Part shown: positions 35,969-44,172 of the stretch, piece after piece | Numbering within the stretch: the stretch's first letter is position 1 | How the letters are laid out: the number at the start of each line of letters is the position of its first letter | Assembly: GCA_017625155.1 (NCBI GenBank) | Contig: JAGALP010000004.1 | Coordinates: forward strand, 224,414 to 288,413 | DNA: 64,000 nt | Source: Paludibacteraceae bacterium | Lineage (GTDB): Bacteria; Bacteroidota; Bacteroidia; Bacteroidales; Paludibacteraceae | Direction of reading: 5' to 3' | Position numbers and translations under genes: made by a program | The notes under the pieces: generated by a model | The model's database searches: none | Told to the model about the DNA's origin: nothing | The model's input: the letters and a program-made list of their open reading frames with translations, nothing else

Positions 35969-37306
35969 ATGAAAATTAAAAGTATTAATATTCGTAATTT
36001 CCGAGGATTTGCTCAACAGTATGTCGAATTCAAGGATAATTTAACTGTAATTATTGGAAATAATACAGTGGGTAAAACTACTATCTTAAAGGCTCTTCAA
36101 GTTGGTTTAGGTGCATTTTTACAATCTCTTCCGACGTTACCGGGTGGGGCTGCTTATAGAAGGAACTTTATGAAGTTGGATAGATATAAACCTTTTGATG
36201 CCGAGAAACGCGATTATGTTCCTAACCCAGAGAATCCGCGTATTGATATTACGGCTGATTGTCTTGTCGCTATTCAGAAAGATGGAATTTTGGAAGAGAC
36301 TATCCGAACAATACGTTGGGCTCGTGAATATATTCGAGAATCATATACAACTCACACACGCTCACTTGCAGCAGAAATTATGGATTATGCAGCAGAAATA
36401 AGTGCTATTAGACGTGGTGCAAATACGAATGCAATTTTTCCTATTGTTCTTTCTTTTGGTGCTAAACGAACAGAGGATTCTCAATATAAGGTAGTAGGGA
36501 AAGTGAACGAACGTCTTTCACGTGAAGAAAAGGCATATAAAATGGCATTGCATGATAAAGTTGATTATGATGGGGTTGTATATTGGCTCAAACATTATGA
36601 TAAGAATGTGAAAGATGGTCGGGAATTCGCTGAAACAAAAGAAGCTTTTTTTGAAGCAATTCAAACGGCAATACCTGCCTTAAGTGAAATTGATTTTGAC
36701 AATAATGAAATCGAAGCTGTTGTTACAATCACGGGGATGAAACCAACCCGTCATCACATGTCCTATATGAGTGATGGTTTGCAATCAATGATTAATATTG
36801 TTTCGGAAATAGCACACCGATGCATAGAACTGAATGGATTTTTGGGGAAAAATGCTGTAAAGAAGACTCCTGGTGTAGTAATGATAGACGAATTAGATTT
36901 GTTTCTTCATCCTCGATGGCAACGTCATATACTTCACGATTTGGTAAATGCATTTCCTCAGATTCAATTTATAGTCTCAACTCATAGTCCTTTTGTTATT
37001 CAGAGTTTGCGAAAGAATCAATTGATTAGTTTTGACGAAGGTGTGGAAGTCACAGGTGAACCTTTTCGTGAAAGCATAGAAGAAATTGTAGCTCTTAGAA
37101 TGGGATTAAGTCAGAATATACGATCTTCCAGATATGAAGAAATGGTAAAAGTTGCAGAAGAGTTATTTTTAGCCATAGACTCAAATAGTGCTAATCAAGA
37201 ACAAATACGTCAAAAACTAGTTGAGATAGAAGCTGAATTTAGTGATGACCCTGCTTATTTAGCTAGTGTGAGGACAGAAGTTAAAATAAGAAATAGAAAA
37301 TTATGA
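35969..37306 (+). CDS. ptuA: Septu-like defence ATPase (PtuA type)
   Basis: A 445-residue AAA/ABC-like ATPase of the PtuA/OLD-related kind. The N-terminus MKIKSINIRNFRGFAQQYVE leads to Walker A GNNTVGKTT (residues 30-38); a long insertion (about 60-260) is followed by the signature-like SDGLQSM, Walker B VVMIDELDLFLHP and the switch FIVSTHSPFVIQS. In Septu systems this ATPase senses infection and controls an HNH nuclease; the next gene, which overlaps by 4 nt, encodes exactly such a nuclease. Base composition is clearly more AT-rich than in the flanking sugar genes, which points to transfer. No TOPRIM domain is visible, arguing against an OLD nuclease. Confidence 0.82.
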   Translation: MKIKSINIRNFRGFAQQYVEFKDNLTVIIGNNTVGKTTILKALQVGLGAFLQSLPTLPGGAAYRRNFMKLDRYKPFDAEKRDYVPNPENPRIDITADCLVAIQKDGILEETIRTIRWAREYIRESYTTHTRSLAAEIMDYAAEISAIRRGANTNAIFPIVLSFGAKRTEDSQYKVVGKVNERLSREEKAYKMALHDKVDYDGVVYWLKHYDKNVKDGREFAETKEAFFEAIQTAIPALSEIDFDNNEIEAVVTITGMKPTRHHMSYMSDGLQSMINIVSEIAHRCIELNGFLGKNAVKKTPGVVMIDELDLFLHPRWQRHILHDLVNAFPQIQFIVSTHSPFVIQSLRKNQLISFDEGVEVTGEPFRESIEEIVALRMGLSQNIRSSRYEEMVKVAEELFLAIDSNSANQEQIRQKLVEIEAEFSDDPAYLASVRTEVKIRNRKL

Positions 37307-38049
37307 GACCAGTCGAAAAACCTCAAATAGGGCAGAGTATTCAATTTAGAAACTCTAATGATCAAGTAGTAAATCATGTTGTACAAGTTTCATATAAACC
37401 ATATAGTGAGGCAAAAATGCCGTTAGTTACATGTATTGGTGAATATTGCTCTTATTGCGAATTGAAAAAAGATATTGGCGATTTGGCGGTAGAACATATT
37501 ACAGCCAAAACACGTGGAGGTGCATTGACAGAATGGGATAATTTTTTGCTTTCGTGTAATGTGTGTAATTCAAATAAAGGAGCACAATTAATAAATATTA
37601 CAGATTCTCATTGGCCCCACTTAAACAATACATATATGAGCTTTATCTATGATGAATCTGGAAGAGTTAATATAAATCCTATACTTACAGGCCTTTCTAG
37701 GCAACATGCACAGAAATTATATGATACCTGCAAATTAGGACGTTACCCTCAATCTCAACAATCTCCATCATTGTCAGATTTCCGTTGGAGAAAACGTCTT
37801 GAGACATGGAATAGAGCAATGTCTAATTTACAGAACTATATTAATGGAAAATTAACTATAGATGATGTTTTGGAGAATGCTTTATTGATGGGAAATTGGT
37901 CAATATGGTTTACAGTATTCAAAGGAGAAGATCTGGTTCGGAGGGAATTGATTTCTCGATTTCCAGGAACCGCACCTATGTGTTTTGATCCTGCTAATCA
38001 TTATGAACCGATACCTCGGAATCCTCAAAATGCAGTAGATCCAGTGTGA
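37303..38049 (+). CDS. ptuB: HNH endonuclease of Septu type (PtuB-like)
   Basis: A 248-residue nuclease. The zinc-binding pairs C49-x2-C52 (EYCSYC) and C85-x2-C88 (CNVCNSNKG) flank the HNH core AVEHITAKTRGG with His65. PtuB nucleases cleave nucleic acid when their PtuA ATPase partner is activated by phage. It overlaps ptuA by 4 nt (ATGA) and is read in the same direction. The C-terminal half (about 120-248) is not recognised. After it comes an 87-nt gap before the Cas2-like gene. Confidence 0.82.
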   Translation: MRPVEKPQIGQSIQFRNSNDQVVNHVVQVSYKPYSEAKMPLVTCIGEYCSYCELKKDIGDLAVEHITAKTRGGALTEWDNFLLSCNVCNSNKGAQLINITDSHWPHLNNTYMSFIYDESGRVNINPILTGLSRQHAQKLYDTCKLGRYPQSQQSPSLSDFRWRKRLETWNRAMSNLQNYINGKLTIDDVLENALLMGNWSIWFTVFKGEDLVRRELISRFPGTAPMCFDPANHYEPIPRNPQNAVDPV

Positions 38050-38136
38050 TCTTTTAGACACATATTATAAATTCTCAAAATGATAATAACTCTTTTAGTA
38101 TTGATACGAATAAAAATATTTAAATTATAATTTGAT

Positions 38137-38406
38137 ATGATATTTATTATAAGTTACGATCTTCAAAAGCCCACCCAGCGATATAATGAATTGATTGCCG
38201 CCATTAGAAATTATAGTAATTGGGCATGTATTGGAGGTTCTGCCTATTTAATTGAAACAAATGAATCACACGTAGAAGTGAGAGATAAACTGGGGAAATT
38301 TTTAGATGGAAATGATATGTTGTTTGTGGCTAATGTAAATGCACCAGCCGCATGGCAAGGGTATGATAATGAGGTGTCACAATGGATATTGTCTAAACTG
38401 AAATAA
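38137..38406 (+). CDS. Stand-alone Cas2-like (SinR-type) small protein
   Basis: An 89-residue protein: FIISYDLQKPTQRYNELIAA at the N-terminus with Asp8 after the first strand, then GGSAYLIETNESHVEVRDKL and NDMLFVANVNAPAAW. This is the ferredoxin-like Cas2/SinR pattern, in which the first-strand Asp is the possible metal ligand. There is no cas1, effector or CRISPR array in the window, so it is not part of a CRISPR system. Its place 87 nt after ptuB and 25 nt before the membrane protein gene suggests a shared operon. Stand-alone members of this family are of unknown function; toxin-like (VapD) relatives are known. Confidence 0.75.
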   Translation: MIFIISYDLQKPTQRYNELIAAIRNYSNWACIGGSAYLIETNESHVEVRDKLGKFLDGNDMLFVANVNAPAAWQGYDNEVSQWILSKLK

Positions 38407-38431
38407 GATACAGATAGATTATTAAGATAGT

Positions 38432-39205
38432 ATGGAAAAGCAAATAAACCAACTGCATCTAATTTATGGTTATATTATTACTGGTATAATCATAGTTTCT
38501 ATTATTATATGTTGGATATTGTCATGTGAAGGAATTGTTTCAGAAACGGCATTCCAAAATTTTTCGTTTGCAGCATCTGTTGTGTCAATAGTTTTGGCTG
38601 TTGTATCAATCGTATTCACTATTTATTCAGGTGCAAATGTATCTAATAGTGTTGGTGTACTGCAAGAGGCAGAAAAAAACATTGAAACACAAGTAGAGGC
38701 CTTGAATGGTTTAGAATCTCGAATTATAAAATCAGTGGAAAATAGTAATAATGCAGTTTCCGAAAAAATATCGGCTGTTCAGAATCAAATAGAACCATTG
38801 ATACGAACAAACTTTAATGCGAATACCATTGTAACTCAAACACCTGTTAATAATTCAGAGATAAAAATTGATCTTTCTGCAAATTCTGTCTATGGCAATA
38901 TATTATTATATATCTGTCTTAAATCTGCGGAGTTAAATCAATCTTGGCCACTAGATATTTTAGGTAGTGAGAATGTACTATACTTTTTAGGTTATTTAGT
39001 TGCAATGGCCTCAATACCAAGCATGCATTTTTCATACACTTCAGATAAAGAAATAACTAAGATAATGTCTTGTACTTTCACGAGTACTGATATTTTGAAA
39101 CTTAAAGAGAATGTATTAAAAGAGTTAAAACTTCGTCCTAAACAATCTAAGTCAGAAGAAATGATAAAATTAATAGATGACTATTTTGAAAAAAATGTTC
39201 AATAA
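38432..39205 (+). CDS. Two-transmembrane coiled-coil protein of unknown function
   Basis: A 257-residue protein, not recognised. It has two membrane segments (IYGYIITGIIIVSIIICWIL, about 11-30, and FAASVVSIVLAVVSIVFTIY, about 46-65), a probable coiled coil (about 75-120: LQEAEKNIETQVEALNGLES) and a C-terminal soluble domain (about 150-257). The layout resembles membrane-anchored effectors or sensors in defence islands, but this is inference from shape and neighbours. AT-rich like the three genes before it, and the last gene of that run. Confidence 0.65.
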   Translation: MEKQINQLHLIYGYIITGIIIVSIIICWILSCEGIVSETAFQNFSFAASVVSIVLAVVSIVFTIYSGANVSNSVGVLQEAEKNIETQVEALNGLESRIIKSVENSNNAVSEKISAVQNQIEPLIRTNFNANTIVTQTPVNNSEIKIDLSANSVYGNILLYICLKSAELNQSWPLDILGSENVLYFLGYLVAMASIPSMHFSYTSDKEITKIMSCTFTSTDILKLKENVLKELKLRPKQSKSEEMIKLIDDYFEKNVQ

Positions 39206-39298
39206 TACGCTATTAAAATAACTAGCAAAACATTAAATCCATAAATATTAAACGTTAAGTCCTTAAAAATTAACTCATTAAACATTAAACATTAAACA
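39206..39298. repeat. AT-rich leader repeats (AACATTAAACATTAAAC)
   Basis: Repeats of AAACATTAAA/TTAACTCATTAAAC run up to the ATG of the wbqC remnant. Similar stretches precede the aminotransferase start at 34149 and follow the HAD gene. Confidence 0.5.
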
Positions 39299-39379
39299 AT
39301 GAAATTAGGAATCATGCAACCATATTTTATGCCGTATATCGGTTGTTGGCAGTTGATAGAGAAACAAAATAAAAATTAA
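39299..39379 (+). pseudogene. Truncated wbqC-family gene remnant
   Basis: A 26-codon frame starting MKLGIMQPYFMPYIGCWQLI, which is the diagnostic N-terminus of WbqC-family proteins from O-antigen and capsule loci. Normal members are over 200 residues long; this one turns into EKQNKN and stops. The downstream neighbour begins 8 nt later. It reads as a recombination scar at the right border of the AT-rich defence-like island. Confidence 0.7.
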
Positions 39380-39386
39380 TCAGTAA

Positions 39387-40592
39387 ATGAATAGTCAAAA
39401 GAAAATATTATTACTAGGTGGTGATCACTTGCTCATACCTGTTATAAAGGCAGCGCATGAGTTGGGTTGTTATGTGATAACAGTTGATTATCTGCCAGAT
39501 AATATCGCTCATACTTATTCTGATGAGTACCAATATGCTAGTACCATAGATAAAGAGGCAGTATTGGAGATTGCAAAAAGGTGTGAGATAGATGGAATAC
39601 TAACATTCACTGATTCAGGTGTAGTTACGGCAGGATATGTTGCGGATCAACTTGGATTGCCAATGCCTGGACCATATGAGTCTATCCAAATACTTCAGAA
39701 TAAGGGACTATTTAGAAAATTTCTTGCTGAACATGGTTTCAATGTGCCTAAAGCAAAGAGCTATTTCAGTGCGGAGCAAGCATGGGGAGAACGAGATGAA
39801 TGGCAATATCCTGTGATTGTAAAACCTGTAGATTCTGCAGGAAGCAAAGGTGTAACAAAAGTGGACTTAAGTGAAAAACTGCTAGATGCCATCCATTTTG
39901 CTTTGGAGTTTTCTATTTCTGGTGAGTTTATTATTGAAGCCTGGATAGAAAAAGATGGTTGCTCCTCCGATTCTGATTGTTTTTCATTGAATGGTGAATT
40001 CCAAATTCTTACATATTCTAGTCAACGATTTGATAGTGAGGCAGCCAATCCATATGCACCGGCAGCGTTTAGTTGGCCCTCTACAATGGGAGAAAAAGTT
40101 GAGAATGAATTATCATCAGAACTGCAACGATTAATTTCATTGTTAGGTATGATGAGTTCTATATATAATGTGGAAACACGCCTAGGACAAGATGGCAAAC
40201 CTTATATTATGGAGGTAAGTCCACGTGGTGGAGGAAATCGTTTGGCAGAAGTAGTACGTTATGCTACGGGGGTAGATATGATTACCGATTCTGTCCGTGC
40301 CGCTTTGGGAATGCCAATTGAGAAGATTACATCATGGTCATATAATGGAAACTGGGCGGAAGTAATATTACATAGCTATCAAGATGGCATATTTCATGAG
40401 TTAGAGATTAGTGATGAGGTGAAACCATATGTGCGTGATTTGGATTTATGGGTAAAATCAGGTGATGAAATACATTCATTCTCTAGTGCTCGTTATGCGA
40501 TAGGAACCGTTATATTGTGTTTCCCTTCGGAGGAAATAATGTTAGAAAAATTAAATAGTCAACAATCGTGGTTAAAAGTTCACTTGAAATGA
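39387..40592 (+). CDS. ATP-grasp family protein
   Basis: A 401-residue ligase-type enzyme. The N-terminal Rossmann-like preATP-grasp part is ILLLGGDHLLIPVIKAAHEL; the ATP-grasp core has YPVIVKPVDSAGSKGVTKV with the lysine and glycine-rich loop, and the metal-binding end VETRLGQDGKPYIMEVSPRGGGNR. Such enzymes join a carboxylate to an amine or thiol through an acyl phosphate. Next to a pyruvyl-transferase-like gene (4-nt overlap) in a polysaccharide locus, an amino-acid or small-acid attachment to an amino sugar is a reasonable guess, not shown. Confidence 0.82.
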   Translation: MNSQKKILLLGGDHLLIPVIKAAHELGCYVITVDYLPDNIAHTYSDEYQYASTIDKEAVLEIAKRCEIDGILTFTDSGVVTAGYVADQLGLPMPGPYESIQILQNKGLFRKFLAEHGFNVPKAKSYFSAEQAWGERDEWQYPVIVKPVDSAGSKGVTKVDLSEKLLDAIHFALEFSISGEFIIEAWIEKDGCSSDSDCFSLNGEFQILTYSSQRFDSEAANPYAPAAFSWPSTMGEKVENELSSELQRLISLLGMMSSIYNVETRLGQDGKPYIMEVSPRGGGNRLAEVVRYATGVDMITDSVRAALGMPIEKITSWSYNGNWAEVILHSYQDGIFHELEISDEVKPYVRDLDLWVKSGDEIHSFSSARYAIGTVILCFPSEEIMLEKLNSQQSWLKVHLK

Positions 40593-41887
40593 AAAATATA
40601 TTCGTAATAGGACAATGTACCCTTCACTGGGGGAGAATGGAGTTTGGTAATATAGGAAATTATTATATTATAGAACCGTTTTTTAGAGAATTACATCGTG
40701 TTTTTCCACAAGCAAATATCAAGACAACTTTTCAAATGTCTGATGGCTTTTGTGAGCGTGAGCATGTGCAGTGTGTGCCGATGGACTATTATTATGCTTG
40801 GGATGAAACATATTTGACTGTTGCAGAAAAAGAATTAGCAATAGCATCTTCATATTATGAAACGCACGAATTAAAGGAAACAACTCCTTATATAGATGAA
40901 GTCCTGCGGTCGGATCTAATAATTGATTTTTCAGGTGATATATGGGGACGAAATGCTGATTTAGTCGGTCCAAACCGTTTTTTGATAGGATTGATGAAGG
41001 ATAGGGTAGTACAATTGTTGGGCAAACCTATAGCTATGTTGGCAGGGTCTCCAGGTCCGTTCAATGATGACGAGACATTGCCTTTTGCAAAACAAGTCTT
41101 TGAAGGTTTCTCATTGGTGACCAATAGAGAGCCTATTAGTCGTTCTGTATTGGAAGCTTATGGGTTTGATACCTCTAAGGTCGTAGACTTAGCTTGTCCT
41201 GCCTTTATGTTCGAACCTGCATCTACACAAGATATTGCACCATTCATCCAAGGTACACCTATCGAAAACAAGGAGAAGCCTACAATAGGTTTTGTTCTAT
41301 GTGGTTGGAATATGATTCAAGGACCATTTAATCGCGAAGATTGGAAAGATGAAGAATTTGTTCAGTATGTAGAATTGATCACACATATAGTTAGAGATTT
41401 TGATGTAAATGTATGTTTGATGTCACATTCTAATGGATTTATTTTACCACCTAATTTCAAACCGATAAAAGGACGTGATTACCCAATAGTAGAGCAATTA
41501 TATCGTATTTTACAAAAAACAGAAATAGCGGACTCCGTTTATTTGATGGATGGATTATATGATCCTAAGATAACGAAAGGTATAATTGCTAATTTTGATA
41601 TGTTGATATCTGGGCGTGTACATGCTGCAGTAGCAGGATTATCCCAAAATGTACCAACAGTGATTATTGATTATGGTCATGAGCCCAAAGCTCATAAATT
41701 ACAAGGCTTTGCTCAGGTGGCAGCTGTTCAACAATATGTGGCTAATCCTGCAGATAAAGACAATTTGATTGACGTGGTTGATGCTTGTTGGAATAACAGA
41801 AAGATAGTGGCTCAAGATTTGGAGAAACGAAATTTAGCTATTAAGGAGTTGATTCATAAAAACTTTGATCTGCTACGAGATATATAG
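40589..41887 (+). CDS. Polysaccharide pyruvyl transferase family protein
   Basis: A 432-residue cytosolic protein with the features of the CsaB/WcaK pyruvyl-transferase family (GT-B-like): NIFVIGQCTLHWGRMEFGNIGN at the start, VLRSDLIIDFSGDIWG, then PIAMLAGSPGPFND, and the C-terminal ISGRVHAAVAGLSQNVPTVII with the conserved R-x-H. The family transfers pyruvate from phosphoenolpyruvate as a ketal to a glycan sugar. The start at 40589 overlaps the stop of the ATP-grasp gene (ATGA); a GTG upstream is less likely. Confidence 0.82.
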   Translation: MKNIFVIGQCTLHWGRMEFGNIGNYYIIEPFFRELHRVFPQANIKTTFQMSDGFCEREHVQCVPMDYYYAWDETYLTVAEKELAIASSYYETHELKETTPYIDEVLRSDLIIDFSGDIWGRNADLVGPNRFLIGLMKDRVVQLLGKPIAMLAGSPGPFNDDETLPFAKQVFEGFSLVTNREPISRSVLEAYGFDTSKVVDLACPAFMFEPASTQDIAPFIQGTPIENKEKPTIGFVLCGWNMIQGPFNREDWKDEEFVQYVELITHIVRDFDVNVCLMSHSNGFILPPNFKPIKGRDYPIVEQLYRILQKTEIADSVYLMDGLYDPKITKGIIANFDMLISGRVHAAVAGLSQNVPTVIIDYGHEPKAHKLQGFAQVAAVQQYVANPADKDNLIDVVDACWNNRKIVAQDLEKRNLAIKELIHKNFDLLRDI

Positions 41888-41892
41888 AAGAT

Positions 41893-43290
41893 ATGAGTAT
41901 AGAATATAGACATAATACGTCGTCACAACTCGACATCTTGTATCATTTACAAAATGTTTCATCTGCTTTTGTGCATGATTTGTCCAATAGAGTTGATGTG
42001 AAAGAATATTCACAAAAACTATTTTCAATGGCAGAAAGAGAAGAAGCTTGGTCGGGAGATAATTTGATAGGCTTGGTCGCGTATTATATTAATCACGATA
42101 CACAAAAGGCCTTTATCACAAATGTATCTATTGATATTAGATTCCAAAAGCAAGGTATTGCAACTAAATTACTAAAGAATGCAAAGTGTGTGGCAATAGA
42201 AGAACGTATGAAATTGATATCTCTAGAGGCGGCTAATGATGACGAACTGATTGCTTTTTATCTTCACAATGGATTTAGTTTGCATAAACGAGTTATGGAT
42301 AGTAATAGTGAATTGATCATGCATCTTGTTCCTATGGTTGTTATTCGTTGTACAGTTTACAACCACGAACCTTATTTGCGTGATTGTTTAGAGGGGTTTG
42401 TGATGCAGCAAACGAATTTTCTGTTTGTGGCGATTGTGCACGATGATGCTTCTACAGATAACTCGGCAGCGATTATTCGTGAGTACGAGGAGAAATACCC
42501 AAATATCATAAAGCCAATTTACGAGACAGAAAATCAGTATTCAAAGCAAGATGGTTCACTGGGACGAATCATGAATGCTGCTATTGAGGCCACAGGTGCC
42601 AAGTATGTTGCCATGTGTGAAGGCGACGACTATTGGACCGACCCACTGAAACTGCAAAAGCAAGTGGATTTTATGGAGGCGAATCCTGGGTATGTGTTGT
42701 GCTGTCATAGATATAAGATATATAATCAAAATGATGGGACTTGGAATAATGATTCTGCTTCTCATATTCTAAATTCATATCCTAATGGTTATGTGTTTAC
42801 CAACAAAGAAAATCTAAATGTAGGTTGGTTTACCAAAACCATGACCCTGTTGATTCGCAATGATGCATTAAAAAACATGCCAAATACAAGAGACTTTAAG
42901 TATTGGCGTGATTTTCATATGAATTATTATTTGTTAAAGCAAGGGGGCGGATTTTGTTTTCCATTTGATGGTGCGGTATATCGACGCCATGATGGTAGTG
43001 TACATTCTTCCAAAAGTTTGATGGACAAGAATAAAATGGCGTATTGTGTCGCTCGAGAAGTTTGGGATAGAAATATGGAAGATAAAGACTTACTAAGGTT
43101 AATAATAACTTTGCACCCTACCTTTCTTGAATATTTGCGATACAAAATAGAGAGGAATAATTTTAAAAATTTGTTTAAAGAAATATTGTATTTTTCAAGA
43201 ATGGATGTAAAAATAAATGGTATAAAAGGAGTTGTTTTTTCTATCCGAAAAATGTTATTATCTTTGTTTCGTTTGTTGAAATTAAAATAA
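41893..43290 (+). CDS. Fusion: N-terminal GNAT acetyltransferase and C-terminal glycosyltransferase family 2
   Basis: A 465-residue two-domain protein. Residues 1-150 are a GNAT domain with the acetyl-CoA loop IRFQKQGIATKLLKNAK and the closing AFYLHNGFSLHKRV. From about 150 a GT2 domain begins: MVVIRCTVYNHEPYLRDCLE, VHDDASTDNSAAIIREYE, then MCEGDDYWTDPLKLQKQVDF. The GNAT part may N-acetylate the amino sugar that the GT part transfers, which would fit the amino-sugar genes upstream; this link is inference. No frame break separates the two parts. AT-rich like its neighbours. Confidence 0.83.
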   Translation: MSIEYRHNTSSQLDILYHLQNVSSAFVHDLSNRVDVKEYSQKLFSMAEREEAWSGDNLIGLVAYYINHDTQKAFITNVSIDIRFQKQGIATKLLKNAKCVAIEERMKLISLEAANDDELIAFYLHNGFSLHKRVMDSNSELIMHLVPMVVIRCTVYNHEPYLRDCLEGFVMQQTNFLFVAIVHDDASTDNSAAIIREYEEKYPNIIKPIYETENQYSKQDGSLGRIMNAAIEATGAKYVAMCEGDDYWTDPLKLQKQVDFMEANPGYVLCCHRYKIYNQNDGTWNNDSASHILNSYPNGYVFTNKENLNVGWFTKTMTLLIRNDALKNMPNTRDFKYWRDFHMNYYLLKQGGGFCFPFDGAVYRRHDGSVHSSKSLMDKNKMAYCVAREVWDRNMEDKDLLRLIITLHPTFLEYLRYKIERNNFKNLFKEILYFSRMDVKINGIKGVVFSIRKMLLSLFRLLKLK

Positions 43291-43309
43291 TCTAACCAAG
43301 ATAAGATTT

Positions 43310-44167
43310 ATGCAAGAAGAAATTATTGTTTCCATGACGACGTGGAAACCTAGAATGCACAACATACCAATAGTACTAGATACTATTTATGCTCAAACGG
43401 TACAGCCAGATAAAATCGTTATTAATTTAGCATACGATGAAATTGTACCTGAGAATATCCAAGAATATATAGAATCTCACCAGATAGAAGTTAATTTTGT
43501 ACCAAATACAAAGGTATATAAGAAATTTCTTCCTACGTTATTGAAGTATCCAGATGCATGCGTTATAAATATTGATGATGATTGTATTTTTCCACCAAAT
43601 ATGATAGAGGATTTTATGGTGATGCATAAAAAATATCCTCAATTTCCAATAAGTGGAAACAAAGTAGTTCTATTTGGTTTACAATGCCATTGCGGGAATG
43701 CATCGTTAACTAAATACGAGCATTTTGGAGATAGTTTAAAAGCTATAGATGAGGATTTGATGCAAAATTGTACAAGTAGTGATATTGTATATACATATTT
43801 GGCTGCTAAAAATAATCATCCGTATATTTGCTCGGAAGGAACTTATTTTGATAATGTTATGCAAGATTTTTTAGAGCATAGTCCATATACGCGTCAAGTG
43901 ATTGAGGTAGATAATGGAATAATTAAATCTTTTCAATATTTGGTAAAAAGATTTGGAGAATTACCTATTCAACTTCATAACTATGTTCCAGATGAATATT
44001 TGGCTACATTGATTACTCGTCAAATTGAGATAACCTTGCAATCGGTTGTCGAAGAGCAGCGCGTTTTATCAGAAGAAAAGGTTAGATCCTCTTCTGCTTA
44101 TCGCCTTGGAAAATTTCTCCTTAAGCCATTGTCTTGGGGTCGGAATTTATTAAAACGTAATAAGTAA
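43310..44167 (+). CDS. Glycosyltransferase-like protein (GT-A type)
   Basis: A 285-residue protein with a GT-A-like start (EEIIVSMTTWKPRMHNIPIV), YAQTVQPDKIVINLAYDE and a metal-site-like VINIDDDCIFPPNMIEDF. The later part, with HPYICSEGTYFDNVMQDF, is unlike standard GT2 enzymes. It is flanked by a GT2 fusion and the MBOAT gene, so a glycan role is likely. The C-terminus is basic (RLGKFLLKPLSWGRNLLKRN) and could lie on the membrane. Confidence 0.7.
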   Translation: MQEEIIVSMTTWKPRMHNIPIVLDTIYAQTVQPDKIVINLAYDEIVPENIQEYIESHQIEVNFVPNTKVYKKFLPTLLKYPDACVINIDDDCIFPPNMIEDFMVMHKKYPQFPISGNKVVLFGLQCHCGNASLTKYEHFGDSLKAIDEDLMQNCTSSDIVYTYLAAKNNHPYICSEGTYFDNVMQDFLEHSPYTRQVIEVDNGIIKSFQYLVKRFGELPIQLHNYVPDEYLATLITRQIEITLQSVVEEQRVLSEEKVRSSSAYRLGKFLLKPLSWGRNLLKRNK

Positions 44168-44172
44168 ATTCT

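Noticed and set aside
35969-37306. OLD-family nuclease (Gabija GajA-like) for the island ATPase
   Set aside because: No TOPRIM domain follows the ATPase, and the partner gene is an HNH nuclease, not a UvrD helicase.
38137-38406. CRISPR-Cas locus at the Cas2-like gene
   Set aside because: No repeat-spacer array and no cas1 or effector genes are present in the window.
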